A DNA stretch of 64,000 nucleotides from UBA10365 sp041441915 (GCA_041441915.1 JASDRS010000023.1:86409-150408), one strand, 5' to 3'; counted from the stretch's first letter, positions 1 to 8,933 are shown. The notes: a model not told the origin generated them from the sequence alone. A program made the numbers and translations.

Positions 1-67
1 TCTCCTCGATTGGCAATCAATATTTTTTTAAACATCGCATTTCCTTAGGTCAGGGACACTTGGGCTA

Positions 68-451
68 TTAGTCTTCGTCGTCCCAGTCAGGAACGGGGCC
101 GTCTTCGCGAAACACTTCGGGAAATGAGGCTTGGGCTATTTTGAGACTAAGTTTTAACATCCCCTCATAACTTGCAGGGTCAAAGGGATCTTCAGCAGCG
201 ATGATTTCACGTCCAAAAAACCACGACAGACGGCCTGCGTCTAAATTGCCCCGCACGAAAGGCTCTTCACCGAAATGATGCCAAATCGCCCCAAGAAAGC
301 CCTTGTCGGCCGCCTTGTCGGTCGCTTTACGGTCCCTAAACCTTTCGCGGGATACAATTTTTGTCGCTCCACCTTTTACATTTGCACGTCGGATAACATA
401 TTGATTATCTGTTCCAGTCAGGCGTCCAGGAAAACCACGATGTTTGATCAT
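68..451 (-). CDS. Small conserved-looking hypothetical protein, 127 aa
   Basis: I do not recognise a family. The protein starts MIKHRGFPGR, is basic in its first 50 residues (many Arg/Lys) and ends in an acidic tail (DWDDED). No signal peptide or membrane segment is visible, so it is probably cytosolic. It is the third gene in a minus-strand run after pccB and the 130-aa gene, 37 bases downstream of the latter, so it is probably cotranscribed with propionyl-CoA carboxylase. Any functional link to the carboxylase is inference from position. The start is the only ATG that keeps the whole frame. Confidence 0.6.
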   Translation of the reverse strand: MIKHRGFPGRLTGTDNQYVIRRANVKGGATKIVSRERFRDRKATDKAADKGFLGAIWHHFGEEPFVRGNLDAGRLSWFFGREIIAAEDPFDPASYEGMLKLSLKIAQASFPEVFREDGPVPDWDDED

Positions 452-488
452 GATTGCACCTTTTTATGGTAATTGGGTGTCGGCCACA

Positions 489-881
489 TCAGAACGCATC
501 CCATTCACAGGTCTGCCCTTGGCGACTGAAAGCTTCAAAATATTGTGCGATATCATCGGATGCCTGGCCAAAGGCAAGGGGGGCTTCCGATAAAGAGATA
601 ATGATTTGCTGAGCATTGGGGCTGACGCCATCAATTTTCTTTAAAGCGTATTCCGCACAAAGATAGAAAATATCTTCAAAAAGCACATCATCTGGCAGTT
701 TTTTTTGATCTAAAAACGGAGCCAAAAAGCGAAAGCGCAGGGCCTCTCCCATAGGGCTGGGAACGCCGAGAACTATCTCCATCAGGTTCACCGTTTCTCC
801 GGATGGCAGCGTGATAGGCGAACTGTCACCAGGCAAAACTTTCACATTTTGAATTTGACTTTCGTCAATCTGTTCAGTCAT
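489..881 (-). CDS. DUF6497-like small protein next to pccB
   Basis: This 130-aa protein contains LPSGETVNLMEIVLG near residue 25, RFRFLAPFL near 50 and a C-terminal segment with QIIISLSEAPLAFG and TCEWDAF. This layout (LPSG start, RFRF, ISLS.P..FG, C-W-x-AF end) matches my recollection of the DUF6497 proteins that sit in pcc loci of Rhodobacteraceae, often mis-named acetolactate synthase. The function is unknown. Members I recall carry a signal peptide; this one starts MTEQIDES and has none, so its location is unclear. It lies 8 bases after pccB on the same strand and is very likely in the same transcript. Family assignment is from memory and moderate. Confidence 0.6.
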   Translation of the reverse strand: MTEQIDESQIQNVKVLPGDSSPITLPSGETVNLMEIVLGVPSPMGEALRFRFLAPFLDQKKLPDDVLFEDIFYLCAEYALKKIDGVSPNAQQIIISLSEAPLAFGQASDDIAQYFEAFSRQGQTCEWDAF

Positions 882-889
882 GGATATAC

Positions 890-2422
890 CTACAGCGGGA
901 TATTATCATGTTTTTTCCAAGGATTGGTTTGCTCCTTGCCGCGCAGTGACGCAAAGGCCCGCGCCACGCGCCGCCTAGTTGAATGTGGCATAATCACGTC
1001 ATCAATGAAACCGCGCTCCGCCGCAATAAAGGGATTGGCAAAACGTTTTTCATAATCCGCGGTATGCTGCGAGATTTTAGCACTGTCGCCCAAATCTGCC
1101 CGGTGCAAAATTTCGGTAGCGCCTTTGGCACCCATAACCGCAATTTGTGCAGTGGGCCATGCGTAGTTGATGTCACCGCGCAAATGTTTTGACGACATCA
1201 CATCATAGGCACCGCCGTAAGCTTTGCGGGTGATCACGGTGACTTTGGGTACGGTGGCTTCGCCATAGGCAAAAAGAAGTTTTGCGCCATGTTTGATAAT
1301 GCCACCCAATTCTTGCGCCACGCCGGGCAAAAAACCAGGCACGTCAACTAGCGTTAGAATTGGAATTTCAAAAGCGTCGCAAAAGCGCACGAAGCGCGCG
1401 GCCTTGCGTGAGCTATCAATATCCAAGCACCCTGCAAGTACCATCGGCTGATTAGCCACAAGCCCAACAGTTTGCCCTTCAAGCCGAATGAAACCAGTCA
1501 GAATATTAGCGGCAAAATCTTTTTGAATTTCAAAAAAATCACCCTCATCCGCGACTTTATGCACCAATTCTTTCATATCATAGGGCTGGTTGGGATTGTC
1601 AGGTATCAAAGTATCAAGACTTTTTTCCAGTCGAGCTGGATCGTCAAAAAACGGGCGCTTCGGAGCACGGTCACGATTTGAAAGGGGCAAAAAATCAAAC
1701 AGTCGGCGAATTTCAGCTAAGGCTTCAATGTCATTTTCAAAAGCACCGTCGGCTACGGATGACTTTTTAGTATGGGTTGTCGCCCCACCCAGGTCCTCTG
1801 CGGTAACGACTTCATTGGTTACGGTCTTGACCACGTCAGGGCCAGTGACAAACATGTAGCTACTGTCTTTTACCATGAAAATAAAGTCGGTCATGGCGGG
1901 CGAATAGACCGCCCCACCAGCACATGGCCCCATAATAACAGAGATTTGCGGAACCACGCCAGAGGCCATGACATTGCGCTGAAACACTTCGGCATAGCCG
2001 CCAAGCGAAGCCACGCCCTCTTGAATGCGCGCGCCCCCTGAATCATTAAGTCCGATCACAGGTGCACCGTTTTTTATTGCCATGTCCATGATCTTGCAAA
2101 TCTTTTGTGCATGCGTTTCAGATAATGAGCCGCCAAAGACCGTAAAGTCTTGGCTATATACATAGACCATTCGGCCGTTGACCGTGCCCCAGCCTGTGAC
2201 CACACCATCGCCTGCGGGGCGATCATTTTGCATGTCAAAATCGGTGCATCGGTGCCGCACAAACATATCAAATTCTTCAAAACTTCCGGGATCAAGCAAA
2301 AGGTCAATTCTTTCGCGCGCAGTCAATTTGCCTTTAGCGTGCTGCACTTCTACGCGGCGCACACCACCGCCTGCACGCGCAACGACACGGCGTTCTTCCA
2401 ATTTTTGTTGAATATCTTTCAT
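890..2422 (-). CDS. pccB: Propionyl-CoA carboxylase beta (carboxyltransferase) subunit
   Basis: The 510-aa protein is a full-length acyl-CoA carboxylase beta subunit. It transfers CO2 from carboxybiotin on the alpha subunit to propionyl-CoA, giving methylmalonyl-CoA in the propionate/odd-chain/branched amino-acid route. Visible landmarks are LTARERIDLLLD (33-44), the acyl-CoA oxyanion loop DSGGARIQEG (127-136), GPCAGGAVYSPA (165-176) and, in the C-terminal half, DVPGFLPG and AYGGAYDVMSSKHL. Length is normal for PccB. The alpha subunit is not in the window; in relatives it lies further along the same strand, so it may be past the left edge. Three tandem TTTGCAAA boxes precede the gene, matching control by PccR encoded at 3908. 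BirA at 42590 would supply the biotinylation needed by the complex. Confidence 0.96.
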   Translation of the reverse strand: MKDIQQKLEERRVVARAGGGVRRVEVQHAKGKLTARERIDLLLDPGSFEEFDMFVRHRCTDFDMQNDRPAGDGVVTGWGTVNGRMVYVYSQDFTVFGGSLSETHAQKICKIMDMAIKNGAPVIGLNDSGGARIQEGVASLGGYAEVFQRNVMASGVVPQISVIMGPCAGGAVYSPAMTDFIFMVKDSSYMFVTGPDVVKTVTNEVVTAEDLGGATTHTKKSSVADGAFENDIEALAEIRRLFDFLPLSNRDRAPKRPFFDDPARLEKSLDTLIPDNPNQPYDMKELVHKVADEGDFFEIQKDFAANILTGFIRLEGQTVGLVANQPMVLAGCLDIDSSRKAARFVRFCDAFEIPILTLVDVPGFLPGVAQELGGIIKHGAKLLFAYGEATVPKVTVITRKAYGGAYDVMSSKHLRGDINYAWPTAQIAVMGAKGATEILHRADLGDSAKISQHTADYEKRFANPFIAAERGFIDDVIMPHSTRRRVARAFASLRGKEQTNPWKKHDNIPL

Positions 2423-2487
2423 GAAACCCCCATCGCTTATGGTCTTTTACCTTGCTTGACGCGAAGCAGGAAGCAAAAATCTGAAAA

Positions 2488-2535
2488 TTTGCAAATTTGT
2501 TAAAAATTAAATTTGCAAATTTGCAAATTTGCAAA
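2488..2535. promoter_or_regulatory. Array of TTTGCAAA boxes, probable PccR operator for pccB
   Basis: TTTGCAAA occurs at 2488-2495 and as three head-to-tail copies at 2512-2519, 2520-2527 and 2528-2535, between pccB (minus, start 2422) and the exporter gene (plus, start 2615). Paired TTTGCAAA is the site reported for PccR of Rhodobacter sphaeroides, with a 4-base spacer as I recall. Here the spacers are 0 and 16 bases, so one turn-level phasing differs. The site could affect both divergent genes. Confidence 0.75.
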
Positions 2536-2614
2536 TTTCAAAAATTTTCCCTGAAAACGAAACTTCGTCACTCTTGCCACTAGACAAAGCAATTGAGCCC
2601 CCCTAGCGATAGTG

Positions 2615-3844
2615 ATGGAAAAAGCATCCACTAAGAGGCTCACCGTTTTTTTAAATCGAAAAACGCCTCCCCATATTATGACGCTGGTCTTGCTGGCGGG
2701 CATTTCCGCTTTAACAATGAATATCTTTTTACCGTCACTTCCGTCGATGTCGTCCTATTTTAACGCCCCTTATCAGGTGATGCAGCTTTCAGTAACGCTT
2801 TACTTAGCCTTAAGTGCTGTAATGCAAGTCCTGATTGGCCCAATCTCTGACCGCTTTGGGCGGCGCAAAGTAATTTTGGGCGCTCTTTTTCTATTTCTAC
2901 TATCGACGATAGGTACTTTACTGGCAGAGACTACTATGATTTTTTTGTTTTTTCGCATGAGCCAAGCCGTGATTGCTGCGGGCATGGTGTTGTCTCGTGC
3001 CGTTGTGCGCGATATGGTGCCCGATGCTGAAGCCGCCTCGATGATAGGCTATGTGACAATGGGCATGGCATTGGTGCCCATGGTGGGGCCAATATGCGGT
3101 GGTTTTCTTGATGATCATTTTGGCTGGCAGGCCAATTTTTTAGTTTTATTCATTTTAGGCCTGTTGGTGTTTGGCTTGGTTTGGCTTGACTTGGGCGAAA
3201 CGGCGCAGATCAAAAAACTGGGATTTTGCGCTCAGTTAGCGCAATATCTGGCTCTTTTGCGTTCACCACGTTTTTGGGGTTACTCGCTCTGCGCAGCCTT
3301 TTCATCTGGTGCCTTCTTTGCCTATTTGGGTGGAGCACCCTTTGTTGGCACTGAGATATTTGGGCTAACCGCCTCGCAGGTAGGAATCTATTTTTCGGTA
3401 CCCGCCCTTGGTTATGCTTTAGGAAACTTCATATCCGGGCAGTTTTCAATCCGTATAGGCTTAAATAAAATGGCCATTCTCGGCACAGTATTAACGACAA
3501 TCGCCATGACGACCTTGGCCTTGCTGACCTATGCGGGTCTGCATTTTGCAGGACTATTCTTTGGTATGATGAGTGTGATCGGGTTGGGCAATGGGATCAC
3601 ATTGCCCAATGTAAATGCGGGCATGATGTCGATCAAACCCGAACTTGCGGGCACAGCATCGGGCTTGGGTGGCGCCTTAATGATTGGTGGCGGCGCTGTG
3701 CTTGCAGCACTAGCAGGTGCGGTTTTGTCGGTTAAATCAGGTGAAATGCCGCTGGTACTTTTGATGTTACTTTCCTCGATTGCATCACTTCTCACGATTT
3801 TAGCGGTGATACGACGGGCAAAAAGACTGGGCATCGAGATCTAG
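2615..3844 (+). CDS. Bcr/CflA-family multidrug efflux MFS transporter
   Basis: This 409-aa protein has about twelve hydrophobic segments and the MFS loop 2-3 signature GPISDRFGRRKVIL. The N-terminal pattern MNIFLPSLPSMSSYF is typical of drug:H+ antiporter family Bcr/CflA, which exports small toxic compounds across the inner membrane. The substrate cannot be told. A GTG lies directly before the ATG used here; I chose ATG. The gene sits between pccB and its regulator pccR, which are usually direct neighbours in relatives as I recall, so it may have been inserted there. It is followed by pccR on the same strand after 63 bases that hold two more TTTGCAAA boxes. Confidence 0.88.
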   Translation: MEKASTKRLTVFLNRKTPPHIMTLVLLAGISALTMNIFLPSLPSMSSYFNAPYQVMQLSVTLYLALSAVMQVLIGPISDRFGRRKVILGALFLFLLSTIGTLLAETTMIFLFFRMSQAVIAAGMVLSRAVVRDMVPDAEAASMIGYVTMGMALVPMVGPICGGFLDDHFGWQANFLVLFILGLLVFGLVWLDLGETAQIKKLGFCAQLAQYLALLRSPRFWGYSLCAAFSSGAFFAYLGGAPFVGTEIFGLTASQVGIYFSVPALGYALGNFISGQFSIRIGLNKMAILGTVLTTIAMTTLALLTYAGLHFAGLFFGMMSVIGLGNGITLPNVNAGMMSIKPELAGTASGLGGALMIGGGAVLAALAGAVLSVKSGEMPLVLLMLLSSIASLLTILAVIRRAKRLGIEI

Positions 3845-3859
3845 CGCTTGACCCGTTAG

Positions 3860-3897
3860 TTTGCAAAGTTAAGAGTTGCCCTGGCAATATTTGCAAA
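3860..3897. promoter_or_regulatory. Two TTTGCAAA boxes upstream of pccR
   Basis: TTTGCAAA lies at 3860-3867 and 3890-3897, with a 22-base spacer; the second copy ends 10 bases before the pccR start codon. A short inverted repeat TTGCC-CT-GGCAA lies between them. The arrangement suggests autoregulation by PccR, with the downstream box able to block the ribosome/promoter region. Confidence 0.6.
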
Positions 3898-3907
3898 GTA
3901 GGGAAAC

Positions 3908-5302
3908 ATGGCCAATAAAAAACTTTATGCGGGGGTTAAATTGCGCGAATTGCGCAATCGCCTGCGGTTGACGCAAAAGGAATTTGGCCAAAAGCTACAT
4001 ATTTCGCTACCCTACCTGAACCAGATGGAAAACAATCATCGACCTTTGTCGGCCTCGGTGGTTTTGGCGCTAGCATCGGAATTTGGTTTTGACATTACCG
4101 AACTGACTTTGGGCGACAGTGAGCGCATCGTTACTGATATGCGCGAAGCCTTGGCTGACCCTGTTTTTTCAACTCAGCCACCTTTGGCCGATCTGCGCCT
4201 TGCAGCATCGAATGCCCCCGCCCTTTTGCGTGCTTTTTTGGATTTGCACCGCGCCTATAGACAGAGCCATGAAAGATTAGCATCTCTGGACGAGGCTTTA
4301 GGCCGCGACGAAACCACCCTGCGCCCCAGCGCCTGGGAAGAGGTGCGCGATTTTTTCCACTACTGCGACAATTATATTGATGCTGTCGACCGAGCGGCAG
4401 AAAATTTTTCAATGAGCTCCAACGATGTGCACGGCATTGATGCGGCAGCAAAGAAGGCCCTAGAAAAAATTGGCATCGCGTTGCACGTCAGAGACGATGT
4501 ACCTCTGCGCGAACTGCACAGCCATAATCAAGAACTAGTCCTTTCAAGCCGAGCCCCTTCCGCCACGAGGCGCTTTCAGACACTTGTTCAATTAGCCCTA
4601 AGCACCCAAGGTCCCCTGATCGAAGCCACGCTTGACCTTGCCCGTTTTCAATCGCGTGCCTCGCGCGATATCGCCAAAATTGGCCTTGCTAATTATTTTG
4701 CTGGCGCAGCGCTCATGCCCTATAGTAGATTTTTAGCAGCAGCGAAGGCAACGCGCCATGATTTGGAACGGCTTTCCGATATTTTTGGTGCCTCGCTAGA
4801 GCAGGTGACGCACCGGCTTTCCACCCTCCAAAGGCCCGGCGCCAAGGGCATTCCATTCTTCTTCGTGCGGGTCGATCAGGCGGGCACAATCACCAAGCGA
4901 CATTCCGCAACAAGGCTTCAGTTCGCCCGCTTTGGCGGAGCTTGCCCACTTTGGAATGTGCATCAAGCTTTTGAAACACCCTCACAATTTTTGCGCCAAC
5001 TGGCCGAAACACCCGACGGTGTGCGCTATTTGTGCCTAGCGCGCGATGTATCTAAATCAGGCGGGTCGTTTAAAACCCCGCTGCGCCGCTATGCAATTTG
5101 CCTAGGCTGCGAGATCAGCCATGCCACCGGATTAGTCTATGCAGATGGCTTAGACCTGCGCGGTCAATTTGAACCGATTGGCATTTCCTGCCGTATTTGT
5201 GAGCGACGCAATTGCCACCAAAGGTCAGTGCCGCCGCTGGAATATCAACTTGAGGTTAATCCGCAAAAACGCGGTATCCTTCCCTACGACATAGCACTCT
5301 GA
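3908..5302 (+). CDS. pccR: Short-chain fatty acyl-CoA regulator PccR (ScfR family)
   Basis: The 464-aa protein has an N-terminal XRE-type helix-turn-helix (about residues 7-60, LRLTQKEFGQKLHISLPYLNQMENNHRPLS region) and a long C-terminal domain ending in a cysteine-rich block (CLGCEISH, then CRICERRNC), the layout of the short-chain fatty acyl-CoA regulator family (DUF2083; RamB/PrpR relatives). Such proteins sense acyl-CoA and control propionyl-CoA, acetate or ethylmalonyl-CoA genes. PccR of R. sphaeroides activates pccB. The nearby pccB and the TTTGCAAA boxes before both genes support the PccR assignment. The DNA-binding and acyl-CoA roles are from the family; the target set here is inference. 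Confidence 0.88.
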   Translation: MANKKLYAGVKLRELRNRLRLTQKEFGQKLHISLPYLNQMENNHRPLSASVVLALASEFGFDITELTLGDSERIVTDMREALADPVFSTQPPLADLRLAASNAPALLRAFLDLHRAYRQSHERLASLDEALGRDETTLRPSAWEEVRDFFHYCDNYIDAVDRAAENFSMSSNDVHGIDAAAKKALEKIGIALHVRDDVPLRELHSHNQELVLSSRAPSATRRFQTLVQLALSTQGPLIEATLDLARFQSRASRDIAKIGLANYFAGAALMPYSRFLAAAKATRHDLERLSDIFGASLEQVTHRLSTLQRPGAKGIPFFFVRVDQAGTITKRHSATRLQFARFGGACPLWNVHQAFETPSQFLRQLAETPDGVRYLCLARDVSKSGGSFKTPLRRYAICLGCEISHATGLVYADGLDLRGQFEPIGISCRICERRNCHQRSVPPLEYQLEVNPQKRGILPYDIAL

Positions 5303-5465
5303 TCAAGGGTGCGCGTGGTTAAACCCTACGGCTTGGGTGTAAGCTTCCTAGTAAAACATGCCTCGTCTTTGACGGCGGCAACAACAATGTTATCACAAGC
5401 TCAGTACCCCTTAGGTGATAAATTTTACCTTAAAGCGCAAAAATTCAGGAATTTTTTAATAAAGA

Positions 5466-7124
5466 TTAACGCTGCGAGTCTTGCCAATTAGGATTGATCC
5501 AGGGTGCCAGGTTTGATGCGGCCAAAGGTATTTTCCCCAAAATATGATCGGCTGCTTTCTCACCTACCATAATTGAAGGCCCATTTAAATTACCATTGGT
5601 GATGCGGGGAAAAATAGAACTGTCGGCCACTCGAAGCCCCCGAACCCCTATCACGCGGCATTCAGGGTCAACTACTGCCATGGGATCATCAGGTTGTCCC
5701 ATGCGCGCGGTGCCACAGGGGTGATAGGCACTTTCGGCGTGGTCGCGCACCATCGCATCCAAATCGGCATCGCTTTGCAGGCTAACCCCAGGTTGAATTT
5801 CACTTTTGACATAGGGCTGCATTGGGCTTTGAGCAAAAATCTCACGCGTGAGACGAATGATGCTGCGAAAATCATGCCAATCACTGTCGTGCGACATATA
5901 ATTAAAAAAAATGTTCGGCTTGTCTTTGGGATCATTCGACATAAGTGTGACCGCTCCGCGCGACTGCGACCGCATTGGCCCCGTATGTACCTGAAAGCCA
6001 TGGCCTTCGGCGGTGGTCTTGCCGTCATAACGCACGGCAATAGGCAAAAAGTGATATTGCACGTCAGGATATTCGACACCTGCCTTTGAGCGAATAAAAC
6101 CACAAGCCTCAAATTGGTTCGAAGCGCCAAGCCCTTTGCGCGTTAAAAGCCACTGCGCGCCGATGAAGGTTTTGCTAAGAATATTCCAATGCTTATAGAG
6201 TGTTATAGGAAGTTTTGACGCGAACTGCATGTAAATTTCTAGATGATCTTGTAAATTCGCACCCACGCCAGGCCTGTGGGCCACCACGGTAATGCCGTGG
6301 TGGTTTAAATGCTCGGCAGGCCCTATGCCCGAAAGCATCAGAATTTTTGGTGTGTTGATGGGCGAAGCTGATAGGACCACTTCAGCCTTGGCTGGTATGA
6401 TCGAGATTTGACCATCAACCTCTACTTCGACGCCAGTTGCGTGGCCACCTTCAATAATGATACGCCGCGCAAAGGCGCGAATCACTTTCACATTTCCAGT
6501 CTTAAGCGCGGGTTTTAGGTAAGCATTGGCGGCAGACCAGCGTTGGCCTTTGTAAATAGTGGCCTCCATTGCACCAAAACCCTCTTGTTGGGTTCCGTTG
6601 TAATCAGAAGTGGTGGGATAACCCGCCGCCCTACCCGCCTCAATAAAGGCGTTGAACAAGGGGTTTTTGCGCAGACCACGGGTGATGTGCAAAGGCCCAG
6701 TCTCGCCGCGATAATCCGAGGCCTCATTGCCCACTTCGCCGTGCCAATGCTCCATGCGCTGAAAATAGGGGAGCACATCTGCATAAGACCAGCCCTGCGC
6801 GCCCATTTCGGACCAATGGTCATAGTCGCGCGCATGACCACGCACATAGGCCATCCCATTGATGGAAGAGGAGCCCCCCATCACTTTACCGCGCGGCGTC
6901 ACCAACCGCCGCCCACCTAAATGGGGTTCCGGTTCGGTTTGAAAGCCCCAATCATAGCGAGACATATTCATAGGGTAAGACAGGGCCGCGGGCATTTGGA
7001 TCAGTGGACCTGCATCGGTGCCACCAAATTCGATGAGCACGACACGAAAGCCGGCCATAGCCAAGCGATAGGTAATGGCCGAACCCGCCGAACCTGCGCC
7101 AATTATTACATAATCTGCTATCAT
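5466..7124 (-). CDS. betA: Choline dehydrogenase (GMC oxidoreductase)
   Basis: The 552-aa protein is a full-length glucose-methanol-choline oxidoreductase. It has the N-terminal FAD fold (GAGSAG, residues 9-14), the GMC signature RGKVMGGSSSING around residue 80, and the C-terminal active-site region AYHPCGTARMG followed by NGNLNGPSIMVGEKAAD. Length and sequence fit BetA, which oxidises choline to betaine aldehyde at the membrane, feeding glycine betaine for osmoprotection or catabolism. No betB or betC is in the window. The divergent BetI-type regulator at 7569 supports choline as the substrate; other alcohols are possible within this family. A second, decayed copy of part of such a gene lies at 8520. 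Confidence 0.88.
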   Translation of the reverse strand: MIADYVIIGAGSAGSAITYRLAMAGFRVVLIEFGGTDAGPLIQMPAALSYPMNMSRYDWGFQTEPEPHLGGRRLVTPRGKVMGGSSSINGMAYVRGHARDYDHWSEMGAQGWSYADVLPYFQRMEHWHGEVGNEASDYRGETGPLHITRGLRKNPLFNAFIEAGRAAGYPTTSDYNGTQQEGFGAMEATIYKGQRWSAANAYLKPALKTGNVKVIRAFARRIIIEGGHATGVEVEVDGQISIIPAKAEVVLSASPINTPKILMLSGIGPAEHLNHHGITVVAHRPGVGANLQDHLEIYMQFASKLPITLYKHWNILSKTFIGAQWLLTRKGLGASNQFEACGFIRSKAGVEYPDVQYHFLPIAVRYDGKTTAEGHGFQVHTGPMRSQSRGAVTLMSNDPKDKPNIFFNYMSHDSDWHDFRSIIRLTREIFAQSPMQPYVKSEIQPGVSLQSDADLDAMVRDHAESAYHPCGTARMGQPDDPMAVVDPECRVIGVRGLRVADSSIFPRITNGNLNGPSIMVGEKAADHILGKIPLAASNLAPWINPNWQDSQR

Positions 7125-7481
7125 GACTTGGCCCCATGCCCTTGTGAAGATGGTTGGTATCGTGAAATGCTTTCGTTCAACTCACAGTTCAGGCAATCAA
7201 TCTGCACGGCATCTGCCACACGGCTTAAGTCCTTCACGAAAGCAAACCACTTGGATCAATAACCCCTAACGCATTAAATTTTACGTCTTCGTGTTTAGCA
7301 ATTTGGCTAACAGTCACGCCTAAACCACTCAAGCGGCTGATTTCCATAATTGCAGTTTTATCAGATTCTCGTTTTGTTATAAGCTTATTACCCAGCTTAA
7401 GCATCACCTTAATCTCTATTGATTCTAGTGGAAAAATAGAATAAATAGCTTTCCACCTGCACTAGAAACTTACTGTTAGAA

Positions 7482-7502
7482 AGTATACAGGATGGGTATA
7501 CA
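7482..7502. promoter_or_regulatory. Candidate TetR-type operator in the betA-betI intergenic region
   Basis: The 444-base gap between the divergent betA and betI genes has no gene. It holds two GTATAC hexamers, at 7483-7488 and 7496-7501, whose flanks (AGTATAC and GTATACA) make an inverted repeat about 20 bases across, roughly 70 bases before betI. A spaced palindrome here is what BetI-type repressors need, but the sequence is not one I know as a BetI box. Confidence 0.35.
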
Positions 7503-7568
7503 CAGATTGCGTTAAAATCAACTACTAACTAACACACACAATATCTAATACGTTAAGGAATACAAAAA

Positions 7569-8264
7569 ATGCGCACAAGTTCCATAGGTGAAATTCGACG
7601 CGCAGAACTTTCAGCAGCCGCTTTTCAAGCTGTCGTGATTTATGGAGTTCGCCGCACCACCCTAGAAAAGGTTGGTAATATTGCTGGCGTCTCTAAAGGC
7701 GTCGTACTTCACTACTTTAAAGACAAGAGCGCACTTCTAGCCGCAGTGTTCCGCCGTTCAAATAGCTTGCTAAGCGAAGCCGTTGTTGAATTATACAGGC
7801 ACGCTAAAACCCCATATGAGCGATTGTGGGCTATCATAGTTGCAAACTTTTTTGAAACCATTTTCAACCGCAGCGTTTGCCAAGCTTGGGCTGCACTAGT
7901 ATCAGAAGTTGCGCACAACGAGCAATGTCAAAGGATCCAGGCCGCTAACAACACTCGGATCCGAAGTAATCTGCAGCATGAGTTGAAGCATTTATTGAAC
8001 CAAGAAGAAATAGATTCAGCGGCACGCCATTTAGGTCTTCTGATAGATGGAATATGGGTACGAAGCGGATCGATTGCCGAGATAATCGATAGCCAAAAAG
8101 CGATCTCAGAGATGGCATATGCTATCAAAAAATTGTTACCCAATGATCCAGACAGCGCCGAAAAGCACAAAAAAGCTCGCGCAAAAATGGAGGATATAGC
8201 TGATATTGCACTTACATCAAACGCTTTTAAATCGAAATTTATCCAGATTCAAATTGAAAGTTAA
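7569..8264 (+). CDS. betI: BetI-like TetR-family transcriptional regulator
   Basis: The 231-aa protein has a TetR helix-turn-helix in residues about 12-55 (RRTTLEKVGNIAGVSKGVVLHYFKDKSALL), with the wording typical of BetI, the choline-sensing repressor of bet genes. The C-terminal helical ligand domain includes CQAWAALVSEVAHN and HLGLLIDGIWVRSG, also BetI-like. The C-terminus runs about 30 residues past the usual BetI end and is Lys/Ala rich. It is divergent from betA across a 444-base regulatory gap, so it most likely represses betA in the absence of choline. RBS AAGGAA lies about 8 bases before the ATG. Confidence 0.8.
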   Translation: MRTSSIGEIRRAELSAAAFQAVVIYGVRRTTLEKVGNIAGVSKGVVLHYFKDKSALLAAVFRRSNSLLSEAVVELYRHAKTPYERLWAIIVANFFETIFNRSVCQAWAALVSEVAHNEQCQRIQAANNTRIRSNLQHELKHLLNQEEIDSAARHLGLLIDGIWVRSGSIAEIIDSQKAISEMAYAIKKLLPNDPDSAEKHKKARAKMEDIADIALTSNAFKSKFIQIQIES

Positions 8265-8280
8265 TTGTATTTATTATGTT

Positions 8281-8518
8281 ATATAAAAAATGAAGATTTA
8301 ACATGCTCCAATAGGCTTGCACCAGAAATCAAGATGAGGCCTAGAGTTTAACGACGGCCAAATGCTTCCCCGTTGAGGGTGATAGTACTTACTACGCCAA
8401 CAACAATTTTGGCCATAAACAAGAGACTGACAACACCAGTATTTACAAAAATTAGTCCCCAAAGCGATGCATAGTTACTAGGCAATATTATATATATCAT
8501 AAAAATCAGAAGCAATGG
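8281..8518 (-). pseudogene. C-terminal remnant of an EamA/DMT transporter
   Basis: Read on the minus strand from about 8518 to 8281, the sequence encodes NYASLWG, then LLFMAKIVVG, then NGEAFGRR-stop-TLGLILISGASLLE. This lines up through about 75 residues with the end of the intact transporter at 8934 (SYASLWG, LLFMSEIVVG, SGEPFGRREIFGIVLIAGASLLE). One in-frame TAA replaces a sense codon, and nothing upstream of about 8518 continues the gene. It is therefore a truncated, stop-containing paralogue fragment. It ends exactly where the choline dehydrogenase remnant on the other strand begins. Confidence 0.85.
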
Positions 8519-8519
8519 T

Positions 8520-8800
8520 AGCGAAGGCGAAGGTTGGACCTATGTGGAGGTGCTGCCCTAATGTAAAGGTATGGAAACATTTAGCGGCGGTCAAGATCAG
8601 TTTGGGACTTCGCTGACCCGCAGAGCGTGCATCGCCCTAAGACAAAAGATCCGTTAACATTAGCCTTAATAAAAGCGGGCGACAAGTCTGGATATCCTTT
8701 AACAGACGACATCTGCGGTTATCGCCAGGAAGGGTCCGACACGCCAGATCGTAGTGTCCACAATGGCGAGCGCTGGAGCACCATTTCAACTAAGTGCATT
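8520..8800 (+). pseudogene. Remnant of a second choline dehydrogenase-like GMC oxidoreductase
   Basis: In one frame from about 8523 the DNA encodes EGWTYVEVLP then a stop and KGMETFSGG, matching GWSYADVLPYFQRMEHWHG of the intact betA. In another frame from 8627 it encodes DPLTLALIKAGDKSGYP, RQEGSDTPDRSV and NGERWST, matching NPLFNAFIEAGRAAGYP, QQEGFGAMEAT and KGQRWSA. So a stop and a frameshift break a stretch corresponding to roughly residues 110-210 of BetA. Neither the FAD-binding start nor the C-terminal half is present. This is a non-functional internal fragment. Confidence 0.85.
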
Positions 8801-8933
8801 ATTGGCACAGCCAGAATAAAAATTAATGTTTCTTGAAAAATACCTGCTGAAAAGTTTTTTAACTATACAAGATGGCTCTCTGCCAAGCGGTTCTAAGCAT
8901 TCGAACAGCATACCCAACGTATGAAGAAACAGT

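Noticed and set aside
5309..5491. 60-codon plus-strand frame after pccR
   Set aside because: Runs into the end of betA on the other strand, with no RBS or similarity.
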